A DNA stretch of 64,000 bases, from positions 1 through 64,000 of the forward strand of contig CAIZNI010000071.1 in the NCBI GenBank assembly GCA_903934295.1, in the 5' to 3' direction. Below the pieces are notes generated by a model, which saw only the letters and a list, made by a program, of their open reading frames with translations, did no database searches and had not been told where the DNA came from. How positions within the stretch are numbered: position 1 is the stretch's first letter; each line of letters opens with the position of its first letter. This DNA is from an uncultured beta proteobacterium. GTDB taxonomy: Bacteria > Pseudomonadota > Gammaproteobacteria > Burkholderiales > Burkholderiaceae_E. Positions 44,944 through 53,041 of the stretch are shown here, piece by piece. The translations under genes and the position numbers were made by a program.

Positions 44944-46311
44944 GTGGCCGGCATGCCCAAGGTGGGCGATCATCGCGCCTTCGACCCCCACTCATCGGAT
45001 CCGCAGGCGATGGTCAATACCCACCCGCTCCACAGCGAGTTGCACGACGAAGTTCATACCCGGTCGCGGCTGTCCGTCGCCGTGCCGCAGGCCGTCGCGC
45101 ATGCGGCGGTCATGCATTCGCTCCAGACACTCCAGTACCCGCAGCCCCTGCTCGACTGGTGCAGTGCCAATGGCATCGAGCCGCCGGTGACCGGCAAAGG
45201 CCAGTTCACCGCTTCCGTCGGGTCCTTGCGGATTCGATGGGAATGGCACGGCGAGTTTCACGAATACACCGCCTACGCCCCCGACTGTTCGGCGCTTGAT
45301 CCGTTTGCCGCCAATGCGGCGGACCGTCTGCTGGCTCAGTGGCTGGCGCTCGACCCCAACCCGATGATCGCCGGCATTCGCGTGGCGGTGCTGGCCGGCG
45401 CGGAGCCGGCCGCCGAAGTCGGTCGCGCGCAAGCGGCCTTCGGCATCGAGGCCGGCAAGGGCTTGGGCACGCTGGTCGGCGCGCACATCAGCGATCAGGC
45501 GGTCAGTCTCTACGCCACCTTCAGGCTCGACGACGCCGGCTTCGGGCGCTTTCTGGTGATCGAGCGCGACAGCGAACCGGCTCAGCTCGGTCGCACCGTG
45601 CAGCGGATCATCGACATCGAGGTCTACCGGATGATGGCGATGCTCGCCTTTCCGGAGGCACGCGAACTCGATCAGGCGCTGCGCGCCATCGAACCCGATC
45701 TCGCCGGCCTGGTGGCGCGCCTGGACCTCGCGCCCAACAGCGAAGAGCCCGAGATGCTGCACAACATCACCCGGCTCTCGGCCGACATCGAGCAGTTGTC
45801 GACCTACAGCGCCTACCGGCTCGATTCCAGTCGCGCGTATCACCGGCTGGTGGGCCATAACCTGAGCGACCTGCGCGAATCCCGCCTCGATCGGCTGCAG
45901 ACACCGAGTCAGTTCCTGCAGCGACGCTTCGAGCCGGCCATGCACTATTGCGAGGCCATCAAGGGACGGCTGGAATCGGTGTCCGCGCGGATTGCGCGCG
46001 CCAGCGCGTTGCTCGGCACCCGGGTCGAGATCGATCGCGAGCGCCAGAATCAGGCGCTGCTCAACGCCCTCAACGAACGCGCGGCCCTGCAACTGCGGCT
46101 GCAGCAGACCGTCGAGGGCCTGTCGGTGGCCGCGATTTCCTACTACGCCATCGGTCTGATCGGCTACGTCTTCAAGGCCATCGAGAAGGCCGGTGCGCCC
46201 GTCAAGGCCGAGCTGGCGACCGGACTCGCGGTGGTGCCGGTCGCGCTGTGCGTGTGGTTCCTGCTGCACCGCGCGCAGCGGCACTTCAAGGGCGACGACT
46301 CGCCGAAGTGA
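44944..46311 (+). CDS. DUF3422 family protein
   Basis: 455 residues. HPLHSELHDEVHTRSRL near the start and RWEWHGEFHEYTAYAP are typical of DUF3422, a proteobacterial membrane-anchored family of unknown function. The C-terminal part has two hydrophobic segments (AAISYYAIGLIGYVFKAI and GLAVVPVALCVWFLL) after a predicted coiled-coil region. GTG 44944 and ATG 44953 are both possible starts, neither with a clear ribosome site. It begins 19 bp after the CBS gene and may be cotranscribed with it. Confidence 0.85.
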   Translation: MAGMPKVGDHRAFDPHSSDPQAMVNTHPLHSELHDEVHTRSRLSVAVPQAVAHAAVMHSLQTLQYPQPLLDWCSANGIEPPVTGKGQFTASVGSLRIRWEWHGEFHEYTAYAPDCSALDPFAANAADRLLAQWLALDPNPMIAGIRVAVLAGAEPAAEVGRAQAAFGIEAGKGLGTLVGAHISDQAVSLYATFRLDDAGFGRFLVIERDSEPAQLGRTVQRIIDIEVYRMMAMLAFPEARELDQALRAIEPDLAGLVARLDLAPNSEEPEMLHNITRLSADIEQLSTYSAYRLDSSRAYHRLVGHNLSDLRESRLDRLQTPSQFLQRRFEPAMHYCEAIKGRLESVSARIARASALLGTRVEIDRERQNQALLNALNERAALQLRLQQTVEGLSVAAISYYAIGLIGYVFKAIEKAGAPVKAELATGLAVVPVALCVWFLLHRAQRHFKGDDSPK

Positions 46312-46488
46312 CGTGCCGCTGCGCGGCGATCACGACTTGGGGACCCGCCACGCCTGCCCGGATCGGTCTGGGCGACGTGGGCAGCCGGGTGAGCGCCTGA
46401 CGCGAACGGTGTTTTCCGAACAGGTCCATGCCCGCGCCGTCTGTACGCCGAGTACCGGTCAGCCCAGAATGGGGCCAGACCCGGAACC

Positions 46489-48087
46489 ATGCGCAATCTC
46501 GAGAGTTCGCCTCCCCCCCTCACCGGCAGCCAGCTGGTTCTCGGCACGATCGGGCTGTCCACCGCCTCCTTCATGACCATTCTCGACACCGCTCTCGCGG
46601 GCGTGTCGATTCCTGCCATCGCCGGCGACTTGGGCGTCAGCCCGGCGCAAAGCACCTGGGTGGTGACTGCCTTCGGTGCCGCCAACGCGATTGCGGTGCC
46701 GCTGGCGGGCTGGTTGTCGCAGCGCTTCGGGCAGGTCCGGCTGCTGGTCACGCTGCTGCTGATGTTCGTCACCTCGTCCTTTCTGTGCGGGCTCGCGCCG
46801 ACGATCGAGGTGCTGATTGCCATGCGTGTGGTGCAGGGCCTGTGCGTCGGGCCGATCATTCCGCTCTCGCAGACCCTGCTGCTCGGCAGCTATCCCACCT
46901 TCAAGGCCGGCACCGCACTGGCGGCCTCGTCGGTCACCGTCATGGTCGCGCCGGTCATCGGTCCGGTGATGGGCGGCTGGCTGACCGACAACCTGTCGTG
47001 GCGCTGGGTGTTCTTCATCAACGCGCCCATCGGCCTTGCGGTGGCCGCCCTGATCTGGGCGATCTACCGGCACCGCGAGATCGCACCCCGGCGCGTGCGG
47101 GTTGATTTCGTCGGTCTTGCCCTGCTGGCCGTCTGGGTCGGCTCCTTGCAGATGATGATCGGGCTGGGCCGCGAGCTCGACTGGTTCGATGCCTGGGAAA
47201 TCGTCGCCCTGGCCATCTCCACCGTCGTCGCGTTCACCCTGTTCATTGCCTGGGAGCTGACCGACGAACACCCGGTCATCGATCTGCGTCTGTTCATCAA
47301 CCACAACTACGCCCTGGGCACGATCGTGCTGGCCTTGGGGTTCAGTCTGTTCATGGCCAATTCGGTGCTGATGCCGCTCTGGCTGCAGCAGCACATGGGA
47401 TACACCGCCATGCTCTCGGGCGCGACGGTGGCGCCGGTGGGCATTCTCTCGATCCTGCTCACGCCCTGGGTCGGTCGCCATCTGCACCGCTACGACGCCC
47501 GGGTATTCATCGCGCTGGGGCTGGGTTCGTATGCGCTCGCCTTCTGGATACGGTCCGGCTTCACGCCCCAGACCGAAATGGCCACGGTCATGCTCGCCTC
47601 GTTCGTGCAAGGGGCGTCGAGCTCGTTTTTCTTCATCCCGCTGCAGGCCACGATGTACCAGGGCCTGAATGCGGGGCGAACGCCGGGCGCGGTCGGGCTG
47701 GCCAGTTTTGTGCGCCTGCTGGCGGGCGCGGTGGGTGCAACCGCCTGCGTGAGCCTGTGGGAAGGTCGGGCCACCATGCACCGGGTGCACCTGGTGGAAC
47801 AGCTTTCGGCCGACAGCCTTGCCCTGCTGCAGGCGCAAGGCAGCCTGGGTTCGGTGGGGCTGGCCGCCAGTCAGCAATCTGCCATGATCAGCCGGATGAT
47901 CGACCAGCAGACATTCACCCTGGCCGCCGCCGAGATCAGCTTCGCCTCGACCATCATCTACCTGCTGCTGATCCTGGTGGTCTGGCGGATGAAGGTCGGG
48001 AGCAACCCGCAGCCTGTCCGGCCGGCGCCGGGCGACAAGCCGTCGCCGCCGGCGGGTGGCCGTGAGGCCCGCGCCGGCTCCACCTGA
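46489..48087 (+). CDS. DHA2-family MFS multidrug exporter (EmrB/FarB-like)
   Basis: 532 residues with about 14 hydrophobic helices. Motif C-like VAPVIGPVMGGWLTDNLSWRWVFFINAPIG and motif A LAGWLSQRFGQVR identify the DHA2 drug:H+ antiporter group. EmrB usually works with an EmrA membrane-fusion protein, but no such gene is adjacent. ATG at 46489. Confidence 0.92.
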   Translation: MRNLESSPPPLTGSQLVLGTIGLSTASFMTILDTALAGVSIPAIAGDLGVSPAQSTWVVTAFGAANAIAVPLAGWLSQRFGQVRLLVTLLLMFVTSSFLCGLAPTIEVLIAMRVVQGLCVGPIIPLSQTLLLGSYPTFKAGTALAASSVTVMVAPVIGPVMGGWLTDNLSWRWVFFINAPIGLAVAALIWAIYRHREIAPRRVRVDFVGLALLAVWVGSLQMMIGLGRELDWFDAWEIVALAISTVVAFTLFIAWELTDEHPVIDLRLFINHNYALGTIVLALGFSLFMANSVLMPLWLQQHMGYTAMLSGATVAPVGILSILLTPWVGRHLHRYDARVFIALGLGSYALAFWIRSGFTPQTEMATVMLASFVQGASSSFFFIPLQATMYQGLNAGRTPGAVGLASFVRLLAGAVGATACVSLWEGRATMHRVHLVEQLSADSLALLQAQGSLGSVGLAASQQSAMISRMIDQQTFTLAAAEISFASTIIYLLLILVVWRMKVGSNPQPVRPAPGDKPSPPAGGREARAGST

Positions 48088-48160
48088 ACCCTGCCCGAAT
48101 CCCCGATACGCTGCCGTCGACTGCCGTCTCCCGAACAACATCCTTTTCCAGAGAAATCCC

Positions 48161-49249
48161 ATGACCGTTCCGAACCTGTTCACGCCGCTCACCATCGGCG
48201 CCTGCGCGCTGCAGCACCGCGTCGTGATGGCGCCCCTCACCCGCATGCGCGCAACCCGACCGGGCGAATGCGCCAATGAGCTGATGGCCCGTTACTACGC
48301 CCAGCGCGCGAGCGCCGGTGGCCTGATCATCGCCGAGGCCTCGCAGGTGGGCGTGGGCGCCAGCATGGCGCCCAGCACGCCCGGCAGCTACACCGCCGCG
48401 CAGGTCGCGGGCTGGCGATTCACCACCGACGCGGTGCACGCCAGGGGCGGCTCGATCTTTCTGCAGCTCTGGCATGTGGGTCGGCTGTCGCCGGTGTCCA
48501 TGCAACCCGGGGGCGCCGCGCCGGTCGCGCCCTCGGCGATCGCCGCGGTCGGCAAGGACACGCCGCGCGCGCTCGAGACCGCCGAGATCGCCGGGCTGGT
48601 GAACAGCTATGCGCAGGCGGCGCGCAACGCACTCGATGCCGGCTTCGACGGGGTCGAGATCCACGGCGCCAACGGCTATCTGCTCGAACAGTTCCTGCAG
48701 TCGCGCAGCAATCAGCGCACCGATGCCTATGGCGGCTCGATCGAGGGCCGGTGCCGGCTGATGCTCGAAGTCGTGCACGCGGTGACGCAAGTCTGCGGCC
48801 CGCAGCGGGTCGGCATTCGACTGTCTCCCTATGGCCGGGCCAACGACAGCGGCGAAGCCGAGCCGATGCCGCTCTACAGCCACCTGATCGGCGAGCTCGA
48901 CAAGCTCGGTCTGGCCTATCTGCACCTGATCGAGCCGCGCGCCAGCGGCGCCGGGCAGGGCGAGGTCGACCACCAGAACGTGCCCTCGGCCGCGCAGCTC
49001 TTTCGGCCGCTGTGGCGCGGTGTGCTGATCGCCGCCGGCAACTTCCGCGGCGACAGCGCCAACGCGATGCTCGCGGCGGGTCATGCGGACGCGATCGCCT
49101 TCGGCCGTCTGTTCATCTCCAATCCCGACCTGCCGGAGCGCCTGCGTCAGAACGCGGAACTGACGCCGTACAACCGGGCGACGTTCTACACCAGTGGCGA
49201 GCAGGGTTACCTGGACTACCCCCGCCTGGGCGAAGCAGCCGGCGCCTGA
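48161..49249 (+). CDS. Alkene reductase, old yellow enzyme family (NemA-like)
   Basis: 362 residues, TIM-barrel FMN oxidoreductase: VVMAPLTRMRA at the N-terminus, EASQVG, the substrate-binding pair H-x-x-N in VEIHGANGYLLEQFLQSRSNQRTDAYGGS, GIRLSPYG, and AIAFGRLFISNPDLPERL at the phosphate site. Reduces activated C=C bonds or nitrate esters with NAD(P)H. ATG at 48161. It lies between the exporter and an SDR gene on the same strand (73- and 76-bp gaps). Confidence 0.94.
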   Translation: MTVPNLFTPLTIGACALQHRVVMAPLTRMRATRPGECANELMARYYAQRASAGGLIIAEASQVGVGASMAPSTPGSYTAAQVAGWRFTTDAVHARGGSIFLQLWHVGRLSPVSMQPGGAAPVAPSAIAAVGKDTPRALETAEIAGLVNSYAQAARNALDAGFDGVEIHGANGYLLEQFLQSRSNQRTDAYGGSIEGRCRLMLEVVHAVTQVCGPQRVGIRLSPYGRANDSGEAEPMPLYSHLIGELDKLGLAYLHLIEPRASGAGQGEVDHQNVPSAAQLFRPLWRGVLIAAGNFRGDSANAMLAAGHADAIAFGRLFISNPDLPERLRQNAELTPYNRATFYTSGEQGYLDYPRLGEAAGA

Positions 49250-49325
49250 ACACCGCGGCCGACGCCTTGTACGGGCGTCGGTCGGGAACAACCACGATCG
49301 TCACCCCAACCCACAGAGGCAACCG

Positions 49326-50099
49326 ATGGATCTGAAACTCAAGGGCAAGCGCGTGCTGGTCACCGGCGGCTCCAAAGGCATTGGCAAGGCCTGCGCCCAG
49401 CTCTTCGCCGAGGAAGGCTGCGTGGTCATGATCGCCTCGCGCGACGCCGCATCGCTGCAATCGGCGGCCGACGAGATTCGCGCGGCCACCGGCGCGAGCG
49501 TGACTTTCAAGGCGGTCGACCTGTCGCAGCGCGGCGCTGCCGAATCGCTGGCGCAGTGGGCCGGTTCGCTCGACATCCTGGTGAACAACGCCGGCGCGAT
49601 CCCGGGCGGCGACCTGCTGGCGGTCGATGAGGACACCTGGCGCACTGCCTGGGATCTGAAGGTGTTCGGCTACATCAACCTGTGCCGCGCGGTGTACCGG
49701 AACATGAAGGCGCAGGGCCATGGCGTGATCGTCAATGTGCTGGGCGCAGCGGGCGAGCGGCTGACCGCCTCCTACATCGCGGGCTCGACCGCGAACGCCG
49801 GTCTGATGGCGTTCACGCGCACGCTCGGCGGCGCCTCGCCCAAGGACGGCATCCGCGTGCTCGGCGTGAGTCCCGGACCGGTCGCGACCGAGCGGCTGGT
49901 CAAGCTCTTCAAGCAGCGCGCCGCCTCGCAGTTCGGTGACGAGAACCGCTACGCCGAGCTCTACGAAGGGATGGCCTTCAACCGCCCGGCGAGCTCGGAG
50001 GAGATCGCCAACACCGTGGTCTTCGCCGCCTCGGAGCGGTCGTCTTACACCACCGGGGTCTACATCAGCATCGACGGCGGCTACGCGGCCGCGGGGTGA
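49326..50099 (+). CDS. SDR family oxidoreductase with an atypical catalytic motif
   Basis: 257 residues. TGGSKGIG cofactor loop, NNAG, and C-terminal GVYISIDGGYAAAG are normal. At the active site, the Tyr is found in TASYIAGSTANAG, where the lysine of the usual YxxxK is serine. The catalytic Ser of classical SDRs is also replaced, in NVLGAAGERLT. The remainder of the fold is complete, so it may have a different activity or be a binding protein. The combination recalls a burkholderial SDR subfamily. Confidence 0.88.
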   Translation: MDLKLKGKRVLVTGGSKGIGKACAQLFAEEGCVVMIASRDAASLQSAADEIRAATGASVTFKAVDLSQRGAAESLAQWAGSLDILVNNAGAIPGGDLLAVDEDTWRTAWDLKVFGYINLCRAVYRNMKAQGHGVIVNVLGAAGERLTASYIAGSTANAGLMAFTRTLGGASPKDGIRVLGVSPGPVATERLVKLFKQRAASQFGDENRYAELYEGMAFNRPASSEEIANTVVFAASERSSYTTGVYISIDGGYAAAG

Positions 50100-50232
50100 C
50101 GGGTTTGGACCCGCCGCCGGGGCGCCTGCTGATCGGATCATCGGCAAGGCGGGGCAGCGTCAGCACCCAAAATGACTAAAAAGTCGAAAAATAAACGTAA
50201 GAATCTTTTTGTGACTTAAAGGTTTACAACAA

Positions 50233-50246
50233 GAACTGATCAGTTC
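50233..50246. promoter_or_regulatory. 14-bp perfect palindrome in an AT-rich island before the FAS1 gene
   Basis: GAACTGATCAGTTC is a perfect palindrome at the 3' end of an AT-rich patch (about 50165-50250) that contrasts with the GC-rich surroundings. It lies about 90 bp before the FAS1 lipoprotein start and may be a repressor or activator site. Confidence 0.5.
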
Positions 50247-50334
50247 AAAATGGATCTGTCCGGTCGTCGATCGGGCGTGTCAGCGCCCGGCGGCGCCGAT
50301 TCATCCACCCCTTTTCTTGTTGGAGACCCTCACC

Positions 50335-51291
50335 ATGATCAACTGGCTCAAGCGCCTCGGACTCGTGGCCACCCTGTGCAGCGGTATGCTGCTGACCGCC
50401 TGCGGCGACGAACACCACGCCCCTCTGAACATCGTCGACACGGCCAAGGGCGATCCGCGCTTCAGCATCCTCGTCGAAGCGGTCACCGCCGCTGACCCGG
50501 CGATTGCCACCGCGCTGTCCGCCCCCGGTGCGCTGACGGTTTTCGCGCCCACCAACGATGCGTTCGCCGCGCTGCTCGTCGAGCTGGGCGTCACCAAGTC
50601 CCAGCTGCTGGCCAACACCGCGCTGCTCAACGCCGTGCTGCGCTATCACGTGCTGGGCAGCAAGGTGCTGAAGGCCGATGTGCCCCTGGGCAGGAAGATC
50701 ACGCCGCTGGCGGGCGGCATCTTCAAAGTCGACGCAGCCGGTGCGGATCTGGTCGTCAATGACGGCCGCAACCGGAAGTCGAAGATCATCGTCACCGACG
50801 TGGGTGCGAGCAACGGCGTCATCCACGCCGTCGACAAGGTGCTGCTGCCGGCGGACAAGAACATCGTGCAGACGGCGCAGGCCCTGGCTGCCGGCAACCC
50901 GGCGCAGTTCACCGTGCTGGTCGAGGCGGTGGTCGCTGCCGATCTGGCCGCCACCCTGAGTGGTCCCGGTCCGTTCACCGTGTTCGCGCCCACCGACGCC
51001 GCCTTCGTCAGCCTGCTGGCCGAGCTGGGCGTCACCAAGGCCCAGCTGCTGGCGAACAAGCCCCTGCTGACCCAGGTGCTGACCTATCACGTGGTGTCGG
51101 GTACGGTGCTCAAGGCCGAAGTGCCCCTGGCCACCGCCATCGCGACTGTGCAGGGCGAAACGCTCAGCGTGAGCGCCGCCCTGGCCATTGCCGATCAGCG
51201 GGCGCGTCTGGCGAACATCATCGCCACCGACACGCTCGCCAGCAACGGCGTGATCCATGTGATCGACAAGGTGATCCTGCCCAGGCCGTGA
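50335..51291 (+). CDS. Fasciclin (FAS1) domain lipoprotein
   Basis: 318 residues. A lipoprotein leader ends in the lipobox LLTACG, with Cys near residue 22. Two FAS1 domains follow: FSILVEAVTAADP ... LTVFAPTNDAFAALL ... LRYHVL ... VIHAVDKVLLP, and the same order again from FTVLVEAVVAAD to VIHVIDKVILPRP. FAS1 proteins are cell-surface adhesion proteins. ATG at 50335 chosen because it places the leader at the N-terminus; 50317 is also open. Confidence 0.93.
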   Translation: MINWLKRLGLVATLCSGMLLTACGDEHHAPLNIVDTAKGDPRFSILVEAVTAADPAIATALSAPGALTVFAPTNDAFAALLVELGVTKSQLLANTALLNAVLRYHVLGSKVLKADVPLGRKITPLAGGIFKVDAAGADLVVNDGRNRKSKIIVTDVGASNGVIHAVDKVLLPADKNIVQTAQALAAGNPAQFTVLVEAVVAADLAATLSGPGPFTVFAPTDAAFVSLLAELGVTKAQLLANKPLLTQVLTYHVVSGTVLKAEVPLATAIATVQGETLSVSAALAIADQRARLANIIATDTLASNGVIHVIDKVILPRP

Positions 51292-51304
51292 GGCTGGCGA
51301 GCGT

Positions 51305-51330
51305 CATCGTCCGGCTGGCGCCGGACGATG
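51305..51330. terminator. Perfect 10-bp hairpin between convergent genes
   Basis: CATCGTCCGG (51305-51314) and CCGGACGATG (51321-51330) form a perfect stem with a 6-nt loop. It sits in the 40-bp gap between the FAS1 gene and the convergent acyl-CoA synthetase gene and probably terminates both. Confidence 0.6.
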
Positions 51331-51331
51331 T

Positions 51332-52999
51332 TCAGCTGATCGCCGGCGCGCCGCTGCCCACGAACTGGAGCCGCAGCTCGCGCTTCAACACCTTGCCGGT
51401 GGCGTTGCGCGGCAGCGCCTCGATGATCGCGATGTCGTTGGGCACCTTGAAGCGGGCCAGGCGCTCGCCGCAATGGCCCACCACCGTCGACTTGTCCAGG
51501 GTCTGGCCGGGTTTGAGCACCAGCACCGCCAGCCCGACCTCGCCCCATTTCTCGTTCGGTATGCCGATGACCGCGGCTTCCGCCACCTGGGGCAGCTGGT
51601 AGAGCACGTTCTCGACCTCGGCCGGGTAGACGTTCTCGCCGCCCGAGATGTACATGTCCTTCCAGCGGTCGACGATGAAGACGAAGCCTTCCTCGTCGGC
51701 GCGAGCCGCGTCGCCGGTCTTGAGCCAGCGGCCTTCGAAGCTCGCCGCGGTCGCGTCCGGGCGGTTCCAGTAGCCCGGCGTGATGTTCGGGCCGGCCACC
51801 CAGAGTTCGCCGATCTCGTTCGGGCCGCAGTCGCCGCCATCGTCGTTGACGATCCGCATCTCGGTGTGCATCAGCACCTTGCCGGTCGAGCCGAGCTTGC
51901 GGATCGCATCGGCCGGGTCCAGGAAGATGCAGGCGGGGCTGGTCTCGGTCATGCCGAAGCCCTGCATCAGCAGCACGCCGCGGGCCGCCCAGGTCTGCAG
52001 GATCGTCAGCGCGCAGGGGGCGCCGCCCACGCCCGCGCTGCGCAGCCGCGACAGGTCGGTGGTGACGAAATCGGGGTGCTGCATCATGAACTGGTAGGGG
52101 GCCGGCACCGCAAAGAAATGGGTGATGCCGTGCGCCGGGTCGCCAATCACCTCCAGCGCCCGGCCCGGGTCGAAGGTGCGCATGATCACCACCGTGCCCC
52201 CGGCGTGCAGCACCGGGTTCGAGTAGCAGTTCAGCCCGCCGGTGTGGAACAGCGGCAGCACCGACAGGTGCACCGTGTCCAGGCCGACGCCCGACGGAAT
52301 GCCCAGGTTCGTGCAGTTCCAGAAGTTCATCCCGTGGGTGATCATCGCGCCCTTCGGGTGACCGGTGGTGCCCGAGGTGTACATGATGGTGCTCACGTCA
52401 TCATGGGTCAGTTCCGCGCGGGGGGCGGCCTGGCCCGCGAACGCGGCGAGGGTCGCCTCGTAGGGATTGGTGGCCGGCCCGCTCCCGGCGCTGGTGTCGA
52501 TGCACAGCAGGCTCGCGATGGCGCACCGGCGCTGCAGCTCCTGCGCCGCCTCGGCGAACGCCACGTCATGGATGAGCAGCCGGGGCGAACTGTCGTTCAG
52601 GATGTATTCGAGCTCGGGCACCGTCAGCCGCCAGTTCAGCAGCACCGCGATCGAGCCGATCCGCGCGCAGGCGAACTGCAGATCGAAGTACTCCACCCCG
52701 TTGTGCGCGAGCAGGGCGACGCGGTCGCCGCGGCCCACGCCGATCGACGCCAGGTAGGCGGTCAGCGCATCGATGCGGCCATCGAGGTCGGCATAAGAAA
52801 AGCGGCGCCCGCTGGCGAGCTCGCGAACCGCTTCCTTGTGCGGGCGATTGGCCTGGTGATGGGTGATCCAGTCATAGGCGCGCACCGGGCCCCAGCTGGC
52901 CGGTCGCGAACTGCGCATCGCAGTGACCGCCTGCGGGTCGGGAACGAAGGGAGTGCCGTCGTGTGAGGCGTCGTGGCGGGTCCGGGGGGCGTTGGGCAT
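51332..52999 (-). CDS. AMP-dependent acyl-CoA synthetase/ligase
   Basis: 555 residues of the ANL superfamily. P-loop-like STIMYTSGTTGHPKGA, adenine-binding QGFGMTETSP, WLKTGDAARADEEGF, hinge DRWKDMYISGGENVYPAEVE and catalytic Lys in PRNATGKVLKRELR. Activates a carboxylic acid to its CoA thioester; substrate unknown (medium-chain, cinnamate or other). ATG 52999; a start inside MRSSRP is also possible. Convergent with the FAS1 gene, and 42 bp after it (minus strand upstream) is the DUF4214 gene. Confidence 0.92.
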   Translation of the reverse strand: MPNAPRTRHDASHDGTPFVPDPQAVTAMRSSRPASWGPVRAYDWITHHQANRPHKEAVRELASGRRFSYADLDGRIDALTAYLASIGVGRGDRVALLAHNGVEYFDLQFACARIGSIAVLLNWRLTVPELEYILNDSSPRLLIHDVAFAEAAQELQRRCAIASLLCIDTSAGSGPATNPYEATLAAFAGQAAPRAELTHDDVSTIMYTSGTTGHPKGAMITHGMNFWNCTNLGIPSGVGLDTVHLSVLPLFHTGGLNCYSNPVLHAGGTVVIMRTFDPGRALEVIGDPAHGITHFFAVPAPYQFMMQHPDFVTTDLSRLRSAGVGGAPCALTILQTWAARGVLLMQGFGMTETSPACIFLDPADAIRKLGSTGKVLMHTEMRIVNDDGGDCGPNEIGELWVAGPNITPGYWNRPDATAASFEGRWLKTGDAARADEEGFVFIVDRWKDMYISGGENVYPAEVENVLYQLPQVAEAAVIGIPNEKWGEVGLAVLVLKPGQTLDKSTVVGHCGERLARFKVPNDIAIIEALPRNATGKVLKRELRLQFVGSGAPAIS

Positions 53000-53041
53000 G
53001 GTGGGTGTCTCGCGCAGGGCCCCCGGCGCGATCGCGGCGGA

